NCBI RefSeq assembly: GCF_946479885.1
Contig: NZ_CAMLHM010000012.1
Span: 17,680-81,679, forward strand
Length of the DNA: 64,000 bases
Source of the DNA: an uncultured Devosia sp.
GTDB lineage: Bacteria; Pseudomonadota; Alphaproteobacteria; Rhizobiales; Devosiaceae
Reading direction: 5' to 3'
Shown: positions 35,204 to 44,136 of the stretch, one piece after another
How positions within the stretch are numbered: position 1 is the stretch's first letter
Layout of the letters: each line of letters opens with the position of its first letter
Position numbers and translations under genes: made by a program
Notes under the pieces: generated by a model
What the model was told of the DNA's origin: nothing
The model's input: only the letters and a program-made list of their open reading frames with translations
Databases searched by the model: none

Positions 35204-36130
35204 CTACTGCGCCTGCCCGGTCAGAGCCTCGGCCACGGCCAGATCTGCCATGGCCAGCGCCGCTTCGCGTGTCCTGGCCGCCGCAACGAAGCGGCCATTG
35301 TGGCAGAAGCTGGCGCCGGCAACGCCGCTGGCAGCCTCCAGGTCGCCATTGGTCAACCCAGCCCAGGCCGCCGGCAGGTCTGCCCGGACGTCAAAACCTT
35401 CGTCCGAACGCCGGATCGTGGTCAGGCACCAATCCTTTTCGCGTGGATGCACGACGAAGAGCAGATGATCGGCGCCCGCTTTCTCGATCGCGGGGCGGAA
35501 CGGCATGCCCATCGGCAGTTCCAGCACCCGGCCCGGCCCGGTCGCCACAATCGCCTGCTGCACGATCGTCTCAGCCCGGAGCTTGGCGGCGCGACGGCCA
35601 ATGGCGGCCTCGACGAAGCTGCGGGCGATCGCCAGCGCATGGTGGAACGCGTTGGTGTCTGCCTCCGGGTCGGTGGTGTCGAAGTCCGGCTTGAGGGTCT
35701 CAAGCAGCGCCGGCAGAGTCAGACCACCTAGGGGACCTGATGGGCTGAGCGCCCCGTTATCGGTGAGATCGATGGGCAGCACGAAATTGGCGTCGAATGA
35801 TGCGTGTATCGCATCGATATGAGCCTCGGGCACATCAGAAGCGACCAGGTAGTCCCGGCCAAAATGCTTCCAGATCAGGCCAAACGAGCTATAGGGCTGG
35901 CCATCCTCACGCAGCGGGGCGCCGCGCTGGTGATGATCGAAAATCCCGGCCCCGGCGTCATAGGCGCCGCCCACATCGTAGATGACGCGATCGGGGCCTG
36001 GCGTGATCCATTCCGGCGCCCGGCTGCGCACCAGCCGCGCCTCCGGGAACAGCCGGGTCAGGATGACGCTCGACAGCAGTTCATCGGCATGGAAGCCACC
36101 CGAATGGGTGACGAGAAAATCGGGGGTCAT
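35204..36130 (-). CDS. MYG1/UPF0160-family metal-dependent protein
   Basis: The 308-residue protein begins with THSGGFHADELLSSVIL and YDVGGAYDAGAGIFDHHQRG, the DHH-like metal motifs of the MYG1 family. It retains VAAARTREAALAMADLA-type helices at the end. Eukaryotic MYG1 is a 3'-5' RNA exonuclease; bacterial members are uncharacterised, and an Asp/His exonuclease or phosphoesterase role is inferred from the motifs. It diverges from the F420 operon across about 160 bases containing the palindromic operator. Confidence 0.88.
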   Translation of the reverse strand: MTPDFLVTHSGGFHADELLSSVILTRLFPEARLVRSRAPEWITPGPDRVIYDVGGAYDAGAGIFDHHQRGAPLREDGQPYSSFGLIWKHFGRDYLVASDVPEAHIDAIHASFDANFVLPIDLTDNGALSPSGPLGGLTLPALLETLKPDFDTTDPEADTNAFHHALAIARSFVEAAIGRRAAKLRAETIVQQAIVATGPGRVLELPMGMPFRPAIEKAGADHLLFVVHPREKDWCLTTIRRSDEGFDVRADLPAAWAGLTNGDLEAASGVAGASFCHNGRFVAAARTREAALAMADLAVAEALTGQAQ

Positions 36131-36232
36131 GCCGGATGCGCCTTGTGTGTTTGCCTGGAAGTTGGCACCAGATAGCCATTGCCGGGCGTCATCTCAACCG
36201 CCATTCACGCATTGCACGAATCCGATGGACAA

Positions 36233-36252
36233 TTTTGACCATTTGGTCAAAA
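36233..36252. promoter_or_regulatory. Perfect palindromic operator upstream of the F420 operon
   Basis: TTTTGACCATTTGGTCAAAA has 9-bp perfect arms (TTTTGACCA/TGGTCAAAA) around two central bases. It ends 36 bases before the start codon of the F420-dependent dehydrogenase gene. Size and symmetry fit a dimeric repressor of the TetR or similar class. The same core, TTTGAYC-N4-GGTCAAA, recurs at 40919-40936. No regulator gene is in the window. Confidence 0.75.
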
Positions 36253-36288
36253 GTAGTGTGACGCCGCTGAGCATTTGGGAGAATGGGC

Positions 36289-37287
36289 ATGCGCTTCGGT
36301 TACAAGGCCTCGGCCGAGCAATTTGCACCCAATACCCTGCTGAAATTTGCCATCGAGGCCGAAGAGGCCGGCTTCGAGTCGGTATTCATCAGCGATCATT
36401 TCCAGCCCTGGAAACACACGGACGGCCACGCGCCATTTGCGCCATCCTGGATGGCCGCGGCCTTGGCGCGGACAGAAAAGATCGTTGTGGGCACCTCGGT
36501 ACTGACGCCCACCTTCCGTCTCCATCCGTCCGTAGTCGCCCACGCGTTCGGTACCTTGGGCGCCATGTTCCCCGATCGCGTCATCCTGGGCGTCGGCACC
36601 GGCGAGTCGCTCAATGAGGTTCCCTCGACCGGCATGGCCTGGCCCGAGCTCAAGGAGCGTTCGGCCCGCCTGCGCGAAGCCGTGGCGCTGATCCGCCGGC
36701 TGTGGAGCGAGGATCGCGTCACCTTCGAAGGCGAATTCTACAAGACACAGAACGCCACCATCTATGACCGACCCGAGAAGATGGTGCCGATCTACCTGGC
36801 TGCCGGCGGACCGCTCAACGCCAAATATGCCGGCCGCGCCGGCGATGGCTTCATCTGCACCTCCGGCAAGGGCGCCGAGCTCTATGTCGACCAGCTATTG
36901 CCCAATGTCGCCGTGGGCCGTGCCGAATCCGGCCGCGAAAACCTGCCCTTCGAGCGCATGATCGAGGTCAAGGTGTCATTCGATACCGACCCCGATGCTG
37001 CGCTGAACAACACGCGCGGCTGGGCCGCCCTGTCGCTTTCCGCAGAGGAAAAGCACTCGGTGGAGGATCCCGCCGAGATGGAGCGGTTGGCCGCGCAATT
37101 GCCCGTCGAGCGCATCGCCAAGCGCTGGATCGTCTCCAGCGATCCCGACGAACACGTGGCGGCCATCAAGACCTATATGGATTACGGCTTCGACCATCTG
37201 GTGTTCCACGCGCCGGGCGAGGACCAGAGCCGGTTCATTGCGCTCTACGCCAAGGAAATCCTGCCGCGTCTGCGGGCGCTTTCCTAG
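36289..37287 (+). CDS. fgd: F420-dependent glucose-6-phosphate dehydrogenase
   Basis: The 332-residue LLM-fold protein matches mycobacterial FGD1 along its whole length as I recall that sequence: [24 protein letters not shown]-like, [46 protein letters not shown] and [12 protein letters not shown]. The residues known in FGD1 are all kept: catalytic His37, Trp41 and Glu106 (FGD1 40, 44, 109), and the phosphate-binding Lys194, Lys255 and Arg279 (198, 259, 283). It should oxidise glucose-6-phosphate to 6-phosphogluconolactone while reducing F420. ATG at 36289 has GGGAG seven bases upstream; an ATG at 36283 is too close. cofE begins two bases after its stop. Confidence 0.92.
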   Translation: MRFGYKASAEQFAPNTLLKFAIEAEEAGFESVFISDHFQPWKHTDGHAPFAPSWMAAALARTEKIVVGTSVLTPTFRLHPSVVAHAFGTLGAMFPDRVILGVGTGESLNEVPSTGMAWPELKERSARLREAVALIRRLWSEDRVTFEGEFYKTQNATIYDRPEKMVPIYLAAGGPLNAKYAGRAGDGFICTSGKGAELYVDQLLPNVAVGRAESGRENLPFERMIEVKVSFDTDPDAALNNTRGWAALSLSAEEKHSVEDPAEMERLAAQLPVERIAKRWIVSSDPDEHVAAIKTYMDYGFDHLVFHAPGEDQSRFIALYAKEILPRLRALS

Positions 37288-37289
37288 CC

Positions 37290-38120
37290 ATGCCAATGCC
37301 GCGCTACACAGTCTGGGGTATTCCTGGCCTGCCGGAGATCGGCGCGGGCGATGATCTCGTCGCCCTGATCGCCGCCGCCATCACTGCCTCGGTGAGCGAC
37401 GATTCCGACGCCGCCCTGCGCGATGGCGATATCCTCGTGGTCACCAGCAAGATCGTCTCCAAGGCGGAAGGCATGCAGGTGCCCGTCGCCGATCGCGAAA
37501 AGGCCATCGCGCAGGATACCGTTCGCATCGTGGCCGAGCGTGTCCATCCTGGCGGTGTGACCCAGATCGTCGAGACACGGCATGGCCTCATCATGGCTGC
37601 CGCCGGCATCGATACCTCCAATGTGCCCGATGGACTGGCGCTGCGACTGCCCGAAGACCCCGACCGCTCCGCCCGCGCGCTCTGTGCAGGCCTCCGCGCC
37701 CGGTTCGGCGTCTCGCTGGGGGTCATCATCACCGATACCCTGGGCCGCCCTTGGCGCGTTGGCCAAACCGACGTCGCCATCGGCGCCGCGGGAATGATCG
37801 TCACCGACGACCTGCGCGGCGGCGTCGACGCCAATGGACGGCCGCTCAACGTCACCATCACGGTGCTGGCCGACGAACTGGCAGGCGCTGCCGACCTCGT
37901 CAAAGGCAAGGCCAGCGGCATTCCGGTTGCCGTGGTGCGCGGCCTCGCCCGCCTGGTGACAGGTCTCGACGCGCCCGGCGCCCGCACGCTGGTGCGTTCG
38001 GTCGACGACGACATGTTCCGCTTCGGCTCCGCCGAGGCCTATCGGCTCGGCTACCAGGCCGCACAGGCCGAGCTTCGCGCTCAGCCAACTCCAAAATCCA
38101 AACGCGTCAAACAGGAATGA
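37290..38120 (+). CDS. cofE: Coenzyme F420-0:L-glutamate ligase
   Basis: The 276-residue single-domain CofE shows [38 protein letters not shown], then [23 protein letters not shown] and [20 protein letters not shown], the conserved family blocks. It uses GTP to add gamma-linked glutamates to F420-0, making the charged tail that enzymes bind and that keeps the cofactor in the cell. The nitroreductase-like C-terminal domain of mycobacterial FbiB is absent. No cofC, cofD, cofG or cofH occurs in the window. Its stop overlaps the binding-protein gene as ATGA. Confidence 0.93.
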   Translation: MPMPRYTVWGIPGLPEIGAGDDLVALIAAAITASVSDDSDAALRDGDILVVTSKIVSKAEGMQVPVADREKAIAQDTVRIVAERVHPGGVTQIVETRHGLIMAAAGIDTSNVPDGLALRLPEDPDRSARALCAGLRARFGVSLGVIITDTLGRPWRVGQTDVAIGAAGMIVTDDLRGGVDANGRPLNVTITVLADELAGAADLVKGKASGIPVAVVRGLARLVTGLDAPGARTLVRSVDDDMFRFGSAEAYRLGYQAAQAELRAQPTPKSKRVKQE

Positions 38121-39073
38121 ACCCCGTGCGTCCCCTTCCCTTAATGCTCAGCCTTGCCGTGCTCTCCCTGTCGTCGGTCCAGGTCATGGCCCAGACGAGC
38201 TATCCACTCACCCTGGACAATTGCGGGGTCGAGGTCGTGCTCGACGCGGCGCCGCAACGGGTGGTGACGATCAAATCCACCGCGACCGAGATGCTGCTCG
38301 CCCTCGGACTGAAGGACCGCATCGTTGGTGTTGGCTTCCAGGATGGTCAGGCGCCCGAACCGTGGACGGCAGCCGCGGCGGCCCTGCCCGTCCTGTCTGA
38401 CAAGTTGCCATCTCAGGAAGTCGTACTCGAGGCAGAGCCGAGCTTTGTCTATGGCGGCTGGGAGAGCAATTTCGCTGCCGACGGCGCGGGCGAACGCCCA
38501 ACCCTCGCGACCCTTGGTGTCGCCACCTACGTTTCGCCCGCTGCCTGTCGCTCGATCAAACCAGCCAAGCTGACATTCGATGAGGTTTTCGCCGAGATCG
38601 GCGAAATGGGCGCGATCTTCGACGCCACCCCGGCAGCCGAGGCCCTGATCGCGGAACAGCGGGCGGCCCTGGCCGCCGTCACGCCTGACTCGCGCGGACT
38701 GACCGCGCTCTGGTATTCGTCGGGCACCAAGGCGCCCTATGTCGGCGCCGGCAGCGGCGCGCCGCAGATGATGCTCGAGGCGCTCGGCCTCGAGAACATC
38801 ATGGCCGGTGTCGATGAAGGCTGGGTTGCCGCGAGCTGGGAGGCCGTCGTCGACGCCAACCCTGACGTCATCGTCCTGGTCGACGCTGTGTGGAACTCGG
38901 CCGAACAGAAGAAGAAGCTGCTGGCGGAAAATCCGATCACCAGCCAGCTCGATGCCGTGATCAACCAGCGCTACCTCATCGTCCCCTTCCCCGCCTCCGA
39001 GGCCGGTGTCCGCAACGTTGGCGCCACGGCCGACATGGCAGCGCAACTGAGCGGCCTCAGCTTCACGCCGTGA
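38117..39073 (+). CDS. ABC importer periplasmic binding protein, proposed F420-0 binding
   Basis: After a signal peptide ([17 protein letters not shown]) comes a BtuF/FepB-type class III binding fold: [38 protein letters not shown] and [14 protein letters not shown], joined by a central long helix. The fold alone would suggest vitamin B12, haem or siderophore. Its place directly after cofE and fgd matches the three-gene cassette proposed from actinobacterial genomics to import F420-0 (TIGRFAMs family TIGR03868 as I remember it). GTGA overlap with the permease. 318 residues. Confidence 0.8.
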   Translation: MNPVRPLPLMLSLAVLSLSSVQVMAQTSYPLTLDNCGVEVVLDAAPQRVVTIKSTATEMLLALGLKDRIVGVGFQDGQAPEPWTAAAAALPVLSDKLPSQEVVLEAEPSFVYGGWESNFAADGAGERPTLATLGVATYVSPAACRSIKPAKLTFDEVFAEIGEMGAIFDATPAAEALIAEQRAALAAVTPDSRGLTALWYSSGTKAPYVGAGSGAPQMMLEALGLENIMAGVDEGWVAASWEAVVDANPDVIVLVDAVWNSAEQKKKLLAENPITSQLDAVINQRYLIVPFPASEAGVRNVGATADMAAQLSGLSFTP

Positions 39074-40083
39074 ACCAGCGGACCCTGGTCACCCTCTGGC
39101 TGGCCCTGGCGGCGTTGCTGCTCGCCAGCCTGGTGCTGGCGGTGACGTTCGGGCCGGCGGATATCGCGCCATCGGAAGTCTGGCAGACCATCGGATATCA
39201 CCTGGGCCTCGTCGCCGAGAACCCGGTCGGCCGCTTGCGCGACGCCATCATCTGGGAATTGCGGCTGCCGCGCGTCCTGACCGCGGCAGCGGTAGGGGCT
39301 GGCCTGGCACTCTGTGGCGCGGTCATGCAGGCGCTGACGCGCAATCCCCTTGCCGATCCGTATCTGCTGGGGCTTTCGTCGGGCGCCTCGCTGGGCGCCG
39401 TTGCATTCCTGCTGCTCGGGGCCGCCCTGCTGATGCCGCTGGGCGCCTTTCTCGGCGCCGGGGCCGCCATGGCACTGACGCTGCTGGTGACCCAACTGCT
39501 CGGCGGCGCCACCCCGACACGGGCCATCCTGGCCGGCATCTGCATTTCCGCGCTCGCCGCGGCGGCCACGTCATTCTTGATCTTCTGGTCGGCGACCGGC
39601 GATTCCTACCGCGAGATCCTGAGCTGGCTCATGGGTTCACTCAGTGGCGTCGTCTGGTCGGAGGCCCTGCTGGTGCTGGCGGCGCTGGCATTGGCGGGCG
39701 TGCCAATCCTGCTGTCCGGCCGCGCGCTCGACGCCTTCGCCTTTGGCGACACCGCTGCCGCATCGCTCGGCGTCGATATTGCCAGGCTGCGCTGGCTGCT
39801 GCTGGGCGGGACCGCACTGTTGACCGGCGTTCTGGTCTCCATCGGCGGTGCCATCGGCTTTGTTGGTCTCATCGTGCCCCATGTGGTGCGGTTGATGACC
39901 GGCTCGCGCCACCGCGTGCTGCTGCCCCTGGCCATGCTGCTTGGCGCCAGCTTCATGATCTGGACCGACACCGCCGCCCGTAGCCTGTTCGCGCCGCGCG
40001 AACTGCCCGTCGGCATCATCACGGCCCTACTCGGCGCGCCGATCTTCCTGGCCGTATTGCTGCGCTACAGGCGGATTACATGA
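39070..40083 (+). CDS. ABC importer permease (FecCD/BtuC family), proposed F420-0 transporter
   Basis: The 337-residue membrane protein shows the BtuC plan of about ten helices: LRLPRVLTAAAVGAGLALCGAVMQALTRNPLADPYLLG, ending in GGAIGFVGLIVPHVVRL and ELPVGIITALLGAPIFLAVL. The last two contain the coupling helix and the family-specific PxGxxTxxxGxP element. It forms the homodimeric channel with the adjacent ATPase. The GTG start at 39070 overlaps the binding-protein stop. Substrate assigned by context only; family members also carry B12, haem and ferric chelates. Confidence 0.85.
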   Translation: MNQRTLVTLWLALAALLLASLVLAVTFGPADIAPSEVWQTIGYHLGLVAENPVGRLRDAIIWELRLPRVLTAAAVGAGLALCGAVMQALTRNPLADPYLLGLSSGASLGAVAFLLLGAALLMPLGAFLGAGAAMALTLLVTQLLGGATPTRAILAGICISALAAAATSFLIFWSATGDSYREILSWLMGSLSGVVWSEALLVLAALALAGVPILLSGRALDAFAFGDTAAASLGVDIARLRWLLLGGTALLTGVLVSIGGAIGFVGLIVPHVVRLMTGSRHRVLLPLAMLLGASFMIWTDTAARSLFAPRELPVGIITALLGAPIFLAVLLRYRRIT

Positions 40084-40865
40084 CGGGCGGGCTATCAGTT
40101 CGCAATGTCCGCGTGCAGCTGGGGGGGCGAACCATCCTCGATGCGGTCGACCTGGTCGCCGAACCCGGCACCGTGACCGGCCTTATCGGGCCCAACGGCG
40201 CCGGCAAATCCACGCTGCTGCGCGCCATCCTCGGGCTGACGCCCATCGAGAGCGGCTCGGTCACCTACGACGGCGCCGACCTGCTGGCCATGCCGCGCCG
40301 CAGCCGCGCGCAGCTCGCCGCTTTCGTCGAACAGAGCGTCGGCACCGACGCCCGGCTGACCGCGCGTGACGTAATCATGCTGGGACGCATCCCGTTCCAG
40401 ACGGTGTGGCAAGTCTCCCCCAGCCCCGAAGACGCCGGCGTCACCGACGCCGCCCTGGCGTCCGTCGATATGACCAGCTTCGCCGAGCGGCTCTACCACA
40501 CCCTCTCGGGGGGCGAGCAACAGCGTATCCAGATTGCCCGCGCCCTGGCGCAGCAGCCGCGCCTGCTGCTGCTGGACGAGCCGACCAGCCACCTCGATGT
40601 GCACGCGCAATTGGCCACGCTGAGCTTGTTGCAGCAACGCGCCAAGGCCGGCGGCACGGTGTTGCTGGCGCTGCACGATCTCAATCTCGCGGCAGGTTTC
40701 TGTGATCGCCTGATCCTGTTGCACGACGGCAGGCCGGTTGCAGCGGGCCCGCCCGACAACGTGCTGACACCCACCTTGCTGCGTTCGGTCTATGGCGTCG
40801 AGGTCACCGTCTTGCGCCACCCCGCTAGCGGCCGCCCGCTGATCGCCTACGACTTGCCGGGCTAA
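40080..40865 (+). CDS. ABC importer ATPase, proposed F420-0 transporter
   Basis: The 261-residue ATPase has Walker A GPNGAGKSTLL, the Q-loop FVEQSVGTD, signature LSGGEQQRIQIARAL, Walker B LLLLDEPTSHLD and switch His in LALHDLNLA. It is the FecE/BtuD type that pairs with FecCD permeases. Last gene of the operon fgd-cofE-binding protein-permease-ATPase, overlapping the permease stop by ATGA. A hairpin follows its stop codon. Confidence 0.87.
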   Translation: MTGGLSVRNVRVQLGGRTILDAVDLVAEPGTVTGLIGPNGAGKSTLLRAILGLTPIESGSVTYDGADLLAMPRRSRAQLAAFVEQSVGTDARLTARDVIMLGRIPFQTVWQVSPSPEDAGVTDAALASVDMTSFAERLYHTLSGGEQQRIQIARALAQQPRLLLLDEPTSHLDVHAQLATLSLLQQRAKAGGTVLLALHDLNLAAGFCDRLILLHDGRPVAAGPPDNVLTPTLLRSVYGVEVTVLRHPASGRPLIAYDLPG

Positions 40866-40874
40866 ATCGATAAC

Positions 40875-40905
40875 GCCGCGCGATTGCGATTGACAATCAC
40901 GCGGC
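40875..40905 (+). terminator. Hairpin after the F420 operon
   Basis: GCCGCG-c-GATTG (40875-40886) pairs with CAATC-a-CGCGGC (40894-40905): 11 pairs with one mismatch around loop CGATTGA. It lies nine bases after the ATPase stop and lacks a T-run, so it is a plausible but imperfect terminator. TTGACA (40890-40895), a consensus -35 sequence, lies within its loop region. Confidence 0.5.
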
Positions 40906-40915
40906 GGCAACTCAA

Positions 40916-40939
40916 AAATTTGATCGACTGGTCAAATTT
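40916..40939. promoter_or_regulatory. Second copy of the F420-locus operator
   Basis: AAATTTGA (40916-40923) and TCAAATTT (40932-40939) are perfect inverted 8-bp arms. The core TTTGATC-GACT-GGTCAAA (40919-40936) matches the fgd operator core TTTGACC-ATTT-GGTCAAA at every arm base but one. It ends 25 bases before the ATG at 40965, placing it over the promoter. This implies that one regulator controls both units. Confidence 0.72.
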
Positions 40940-40964
40940 CGACCGGTGGCATCGGGAGGCGCTC

Positions 40965-41966
40965 ATGGAATTCGGCATCACCTTCAAGGGCTTCATCGAG
41001 GCCGAGCGCGCCCGCTACCTGGTGCGTGCCGCCGAATATGCCGGCTTCAGCTATTGCTGGTTCTATGACTCCCACATCCTGTGGCGCGATTGCTATGCCG
41101 CCATCGCCATGTGCATGGAACACACCACCAACATGCGCTTCGGTCCACTGGTGACCAATCCTGACGTGCGCGACTGGTCGGTTGCCGCCTCCATCTTCGG
41201 CTCGCTGTCCAAGCAGAGCGGCGGCCGCTTCGACCTCGCCGTCGGCCGCGGCGACAGCTCCATGCGCGTCATGGGCAAGAAACCGGCCACACTGGCCCGC
41301 GTCGCCGACTTCATTGCCAAGACCCAGGCCATGGTGCGCGGCGAGGAAGTCTCCTACGGCGAAATCCCGGCAGCGGTGAAGTTTCCCTGGGCCGTCGGCC
41401 ATGAAATGCCGAGCTGGATCGCCGCCTATGGCCCGCTCGCCCTCAAGACCGCCGGCGAACACGCCGACGGCGTGGTGCTGCAGCTTGCCGATCCCGGCCT
41501 TTGCAAGTGGTTCACCGATCAGTGCATCGATGCGGGCAAGGCCGCGGGCAAGGACATGTCCAAGTTCCGCTCCATGGCCGCCGCGCCGGCCTATTTCGGC
41601 GACAAGGCTCGCGCGATCGAGGCGACCAAGTGGTTTCCTGCCATGGTGGGCAACCATGTGGCCGATATCGTCGAAAAATACGGTGCCGACAGCGACAAGG
41701 TCCCGGCCAGCCTGACCAGCTACATCGAAAAGCGCCGGGGCTACGATTATTCCAAGCATGGGCAGTCGGATAATCCATTCCTCGACTTCATCACGCCCGA
41801 TGTGGTGGAAAACTTCTGCGTGCTCGGGGAGCCTGACGATCACATCGCCAAGATGCACGCCCTCAAGGATGCTGGCGTCACCCAGTTCAACATCTATCTC
41901 GATAGCGGCGACGAGGAAGAAATCATTGCTGGCTACGGCCGGCACGTGATCCCGGCGTTCCGTTGA
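40965..41966 (+). CDS. LLM-class oxidoreductase, putatively F420-dependent (CPS_4084-like)
   Basis: The 333-residue luciferase-like TIM barrel starts MEFGITFKGFIEAERARYLV and shows YAGFSYCWFYDSH, FGPLVTNPDVRDWSVAA and FDLAVGRGDSSMRVMGKKP. These fit the family I know as the F420/CPS_4084 group (TIGR03842). The substrate is unknown, and relatives occur in bacteria thought to lack F420, so FMN cannot be excluded. The shared operator with fgd-cofE favours F420. ATG at 40965 follows GGGAGG by five to six bases; upstream in-frame codons run through the operator and are not used. Convergent with the next gene. Confidence 0.82.
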   Translation: MEFGITFKGFIEAERARYLVRAAEYAGFSYCWFYDSHILWRDCYAAIAMCMEHTTNMRFGPLVTNPDVRDWSVAASIFGSLSKQSGGRFDLAVGRGDSSMRVMGKKPATLARVADFIAKTQAMVRGEEVSYGEIPAAVKFPWAVGHEMPSWIAAYGPLALKTAGEHADGVVLQLADPGLCKWFTDQCIDAGKAAGKDMSKFRSMAAAPAYFGDKARAIEATKWFPAMVGNHVADIVEKYGADSDKVPASLTSYIEKRRGYDYSKHGQSDNPFLDFITPDVVENFCVLGEPDDHIAKMHALKDAGVTQFNIYLDSGDEEEIIAGYGRHVIPAFR

Positions 41967-43832
41967 TCACCAGACGATCGGGTGCGTCTCCCCGGTCGCC
42001 ACGTTGACAAAGCCTTCTGGCGCCAGCGGCGACGGTGCGACCAGCACCCAGCGCCAGGGTGCGCAGGTCAGAGTGGCGAAGGCCAGCCGCTCGGGGAAAC
42101 CCGGCCACCAGCGCGGCGAGAAGGTGGGTTCGTACATCCACTCGATGGTTTCGCCGGCGCGATACAGCGCCTGCATTTCCGCATCGAGTTCCGCGGCGGG
42201 GCGACAGGTCATCAGTCCCCCGACCTCGTAGCGCACGGTGGCCAGCAATGCGCCGCGCCCCACCAGCGCCCAGCCGCCTTGGTTTTCGCGCAACGCATTG
42301 ACCGCTTTGGCCATGGCGGCGTCGGATGAACCGACCACCCAGATATTATGCTTGTCGTGCCCCATCGAGCAGGCCAGCGCCGTGTCCTCGGTGCGAGGCC
42401 CCGTGCCCAGCCAGAACATGCGGGAGGTCTTACCCTCACCCGAGAACCGGTCGACAATGGCGAACTTGGTGATGTTGCGGCTCGCATCCCGCTGCACCAG
42501 GCCATCACTGACAGGCAGTTCCGCCGTGATGAACGTGTCGGACCAATGGAATGGCCGCAACAGCGCCGCGTTGACGCTCGGCCGACCAGCTGGCGCGGCA
42601 ATGGCGAAGTCCGCGGCGGTCAGCTCGCGGTCTATCTTGACCGTCCGGGTCGCCCATTCCGGCCAGACGATGGACGGCAGGGCCCCTACATACTCCCTGC
42701 CCCGGGAAACCTGAGCGCCATCGGACCAGACCTCCGCTATCGAGAGGCTGGCAACATCGTCTAGCAACACCAGATCGGCGAACCTGCCGGGCGCGATCGA
42801 CCCGACCCACGGCGTCAGCCGCATATGACGGGCCGGATTGATCGTCACCAGTTGGATAGCAACCTCCGGGCTCAGACCGGCCTCAATGGCCAGGCGGACA
42901 TTGTGGTCCGTGGCCCCCAGCTTCATGGTGTCCGAACAGGAGCGATCATCGGTGCAGAGGGCGAATTGCGACCAATCCTTCTGTCCCGAGGCCAGCAAGC
43001 CCCCGATGATCTCCTTGAGCGAATGCGGGCGGATTTCCATGAACAGACCGCGCCGCAGCTTGTCGGCCACCTCCTCGGCCGTCCAGGCTTCGTGGTCCGA
43101 TGCCATGCCCGCCGCGGCGAAGGCATTGATATCGTCGATGGCCCGCATGCCCGCCGCATGGCCTTCCACCACGCCACGCTGTTCGAAGGTGGCGCGGATC
43201 ATGCCCCAGAGCCGCTCGTAGGACGGGTTGTCCGGGTTCCATACGGCCGGCCAGTCCATCACTTCGTCGAGCCCGGCCACCATCATCTGGCTGGTCAGGA
43301 AATCGCGCTGCTCATCGTAGCCGAAATGGCCGCCGCCCCATTCATAGGCCGTGGGCGGCACTGCCGATCCAGGCAATGGAAATATCTTCATCGGCGAACC
43401 GGCCAGCCGGGCTTTCAGCCAGAATTCGAGATTACGCGGTCCGTTCACGTTGGAAAATTCGTGGCTGGCTTCGCAGGTCCAGGTGCAACCATGCGGCAGC
43501 ACCAATGCCGCCTCCCATTCCGGCGTCAGGTGACTGGATTCGATGTGCTTGTGCACCTCGCCAAAGCCCGGCACGGCCGACAGGTGCAAGCGATCGACAT
43601 GCTGCTCGACCGTCCCGGGATAGGTCCCTGAAGGTCCCACCCAGGCGATGCGACGACCGGACACCACGATCTCCTGATCGTCGTGCCAGCGGCGACCGTT
43701 GACATCAAGCAAGCGACCGACGCGGATGGCACGGTCCGCCCCGCGCTTGCCCAGGGCAACCAACGCCAGATGCTGGCGAATGCGGACTTCGTCTGAGGCG
43801 TTGATCAGCAGGTCGTCAGGACCGTCGGTCAT
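41967..43832 (-). CDS. Adenine deaminase-family amidohydrolase
   Basis: The 621-residue protein has the adenine-deaminase plan: VPGFGEVHKHIESSHLTP (metal HxH), VEGHAAGM, MASDHEAWTAEEVADKLRRG and FALCTDDRSCSDTMKLGATDH. A C-terminal domain carries GHDKHNIWVVGSSDAAM and VGGLMT. Such enzymes deaminate adenine to hypoxanthine with a binuclear metal centre. It is slightly longer than typical Ade because of an N-terminal extension and loops, so a related purine or 6-aminopurine could be the true substrate. The stop abuts the LLM gene; it diverges from the nucleoside hydrolase. Confidence 0.85.
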   Translation of the reverse strand: MTDGPDDLLINASDEVRIRQHLALVALGKRGADRAIRVGRLLDVNGRRWHDDQEIVVSGRRIAWVGPSGTYPGTVEQHVDRLHLSAVPGFGEVHKHIESSHLTPEWEAALVLPHGCTWTCEASHEFSNVNGPRNLEFWLKARLAGSPMKIFPLPGSAVPPTAYEWGGGHFGYDEQRDFLTSQMMVAGLDEVMDWPAVWNPDNPSYERLWGMIRATFEQRGVVEGHAAGMRAIDDINAFAAAGMASDHEAWTAEEVADKLRRGLFMEIRPHSLKEIIGGLLASGQKDWSQFALCTDDRSCSDTMKLGATDHNVRLAIEAGLSPEVAIQLVTINPARHMRLTPWVGSIAPGRFADLVLLDDVASLSIAEVWSDGAQVSRGREYVGALPSIVWPEWATRTVKIDRELTAADFAIAAPAGRPSVNAALLRPFHWSDTFITAELPVSDGLVQRDASRNITKFAIVDRFSGEGKTSRMFWLGTGPRTEDTALACSMGHDKHNIWVVGSSDAAMAKAVNALRENQGGWALVGRGALLATVRYEVGGLMTCRPAAELDAEMQALYRAGETIEWMYEPTFSPRWWPGFPERLAFATLTCAPWRWVLVAPSPLAPEGFVNVATGETHPIVW

Positions 43833-44136
43833 ATCGCGTAGCCTTCGGATATTTGCTAATTCACTTGTTTAGCCAAATCTACTATCTAACTGAAAATGTG
43901 ACTCATATCATACTTTCAAATGCTCCGCAGCACGAGCGGCAACGAGAGGCCCGTCGGACGCAAACATGCAGGGATGCAGGTGCTTCGGCAACCCGGGACG
44001 ATCATCCCGGCCCGCGAGTTGGCCTGCCAAGGTCCAGCCTTGCCGGACTAGCCTTATCCCGATATTCAACGAGACTAACTCATAATCAAACAAAGACTTC
44101 TGACCGCATGTTGAAGCGGCACGAAAGGTAGCTCGA
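43833..44136. other. Divergent promoter region, AT-richer than its surroundings
   Basis: These 304 bases separate the adenine deaminase and nucleoside hydrolase genes and hold no gene. ATTTGCTAA (43851-43859) and TTAGCCAAAT (43869-43878) are an imperfect inverted repeat 18 bases upstream of the deaminase start, a candidate operator. The right part is ordinary GC-rich sequence. Confidence 0.45.

Noticed and set aside
38117..40865. Reading the BtuFCD-like importer as a vitamin B12 transporter serving metH
   Set aside because: It is operonic with fgd and cofE, not with metH about 20 kb away, and I see no cobalamin riboswitch upstream. B12, haem or siderophore transport remains a formal alternative.
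43851..43878. Imperfect inverted repeat before the adenine deaminase as a confirmed operator
   Set aside because: The arms need a bulge to pair and there is no second copy in the window; mentioned only within the intergenic entry.
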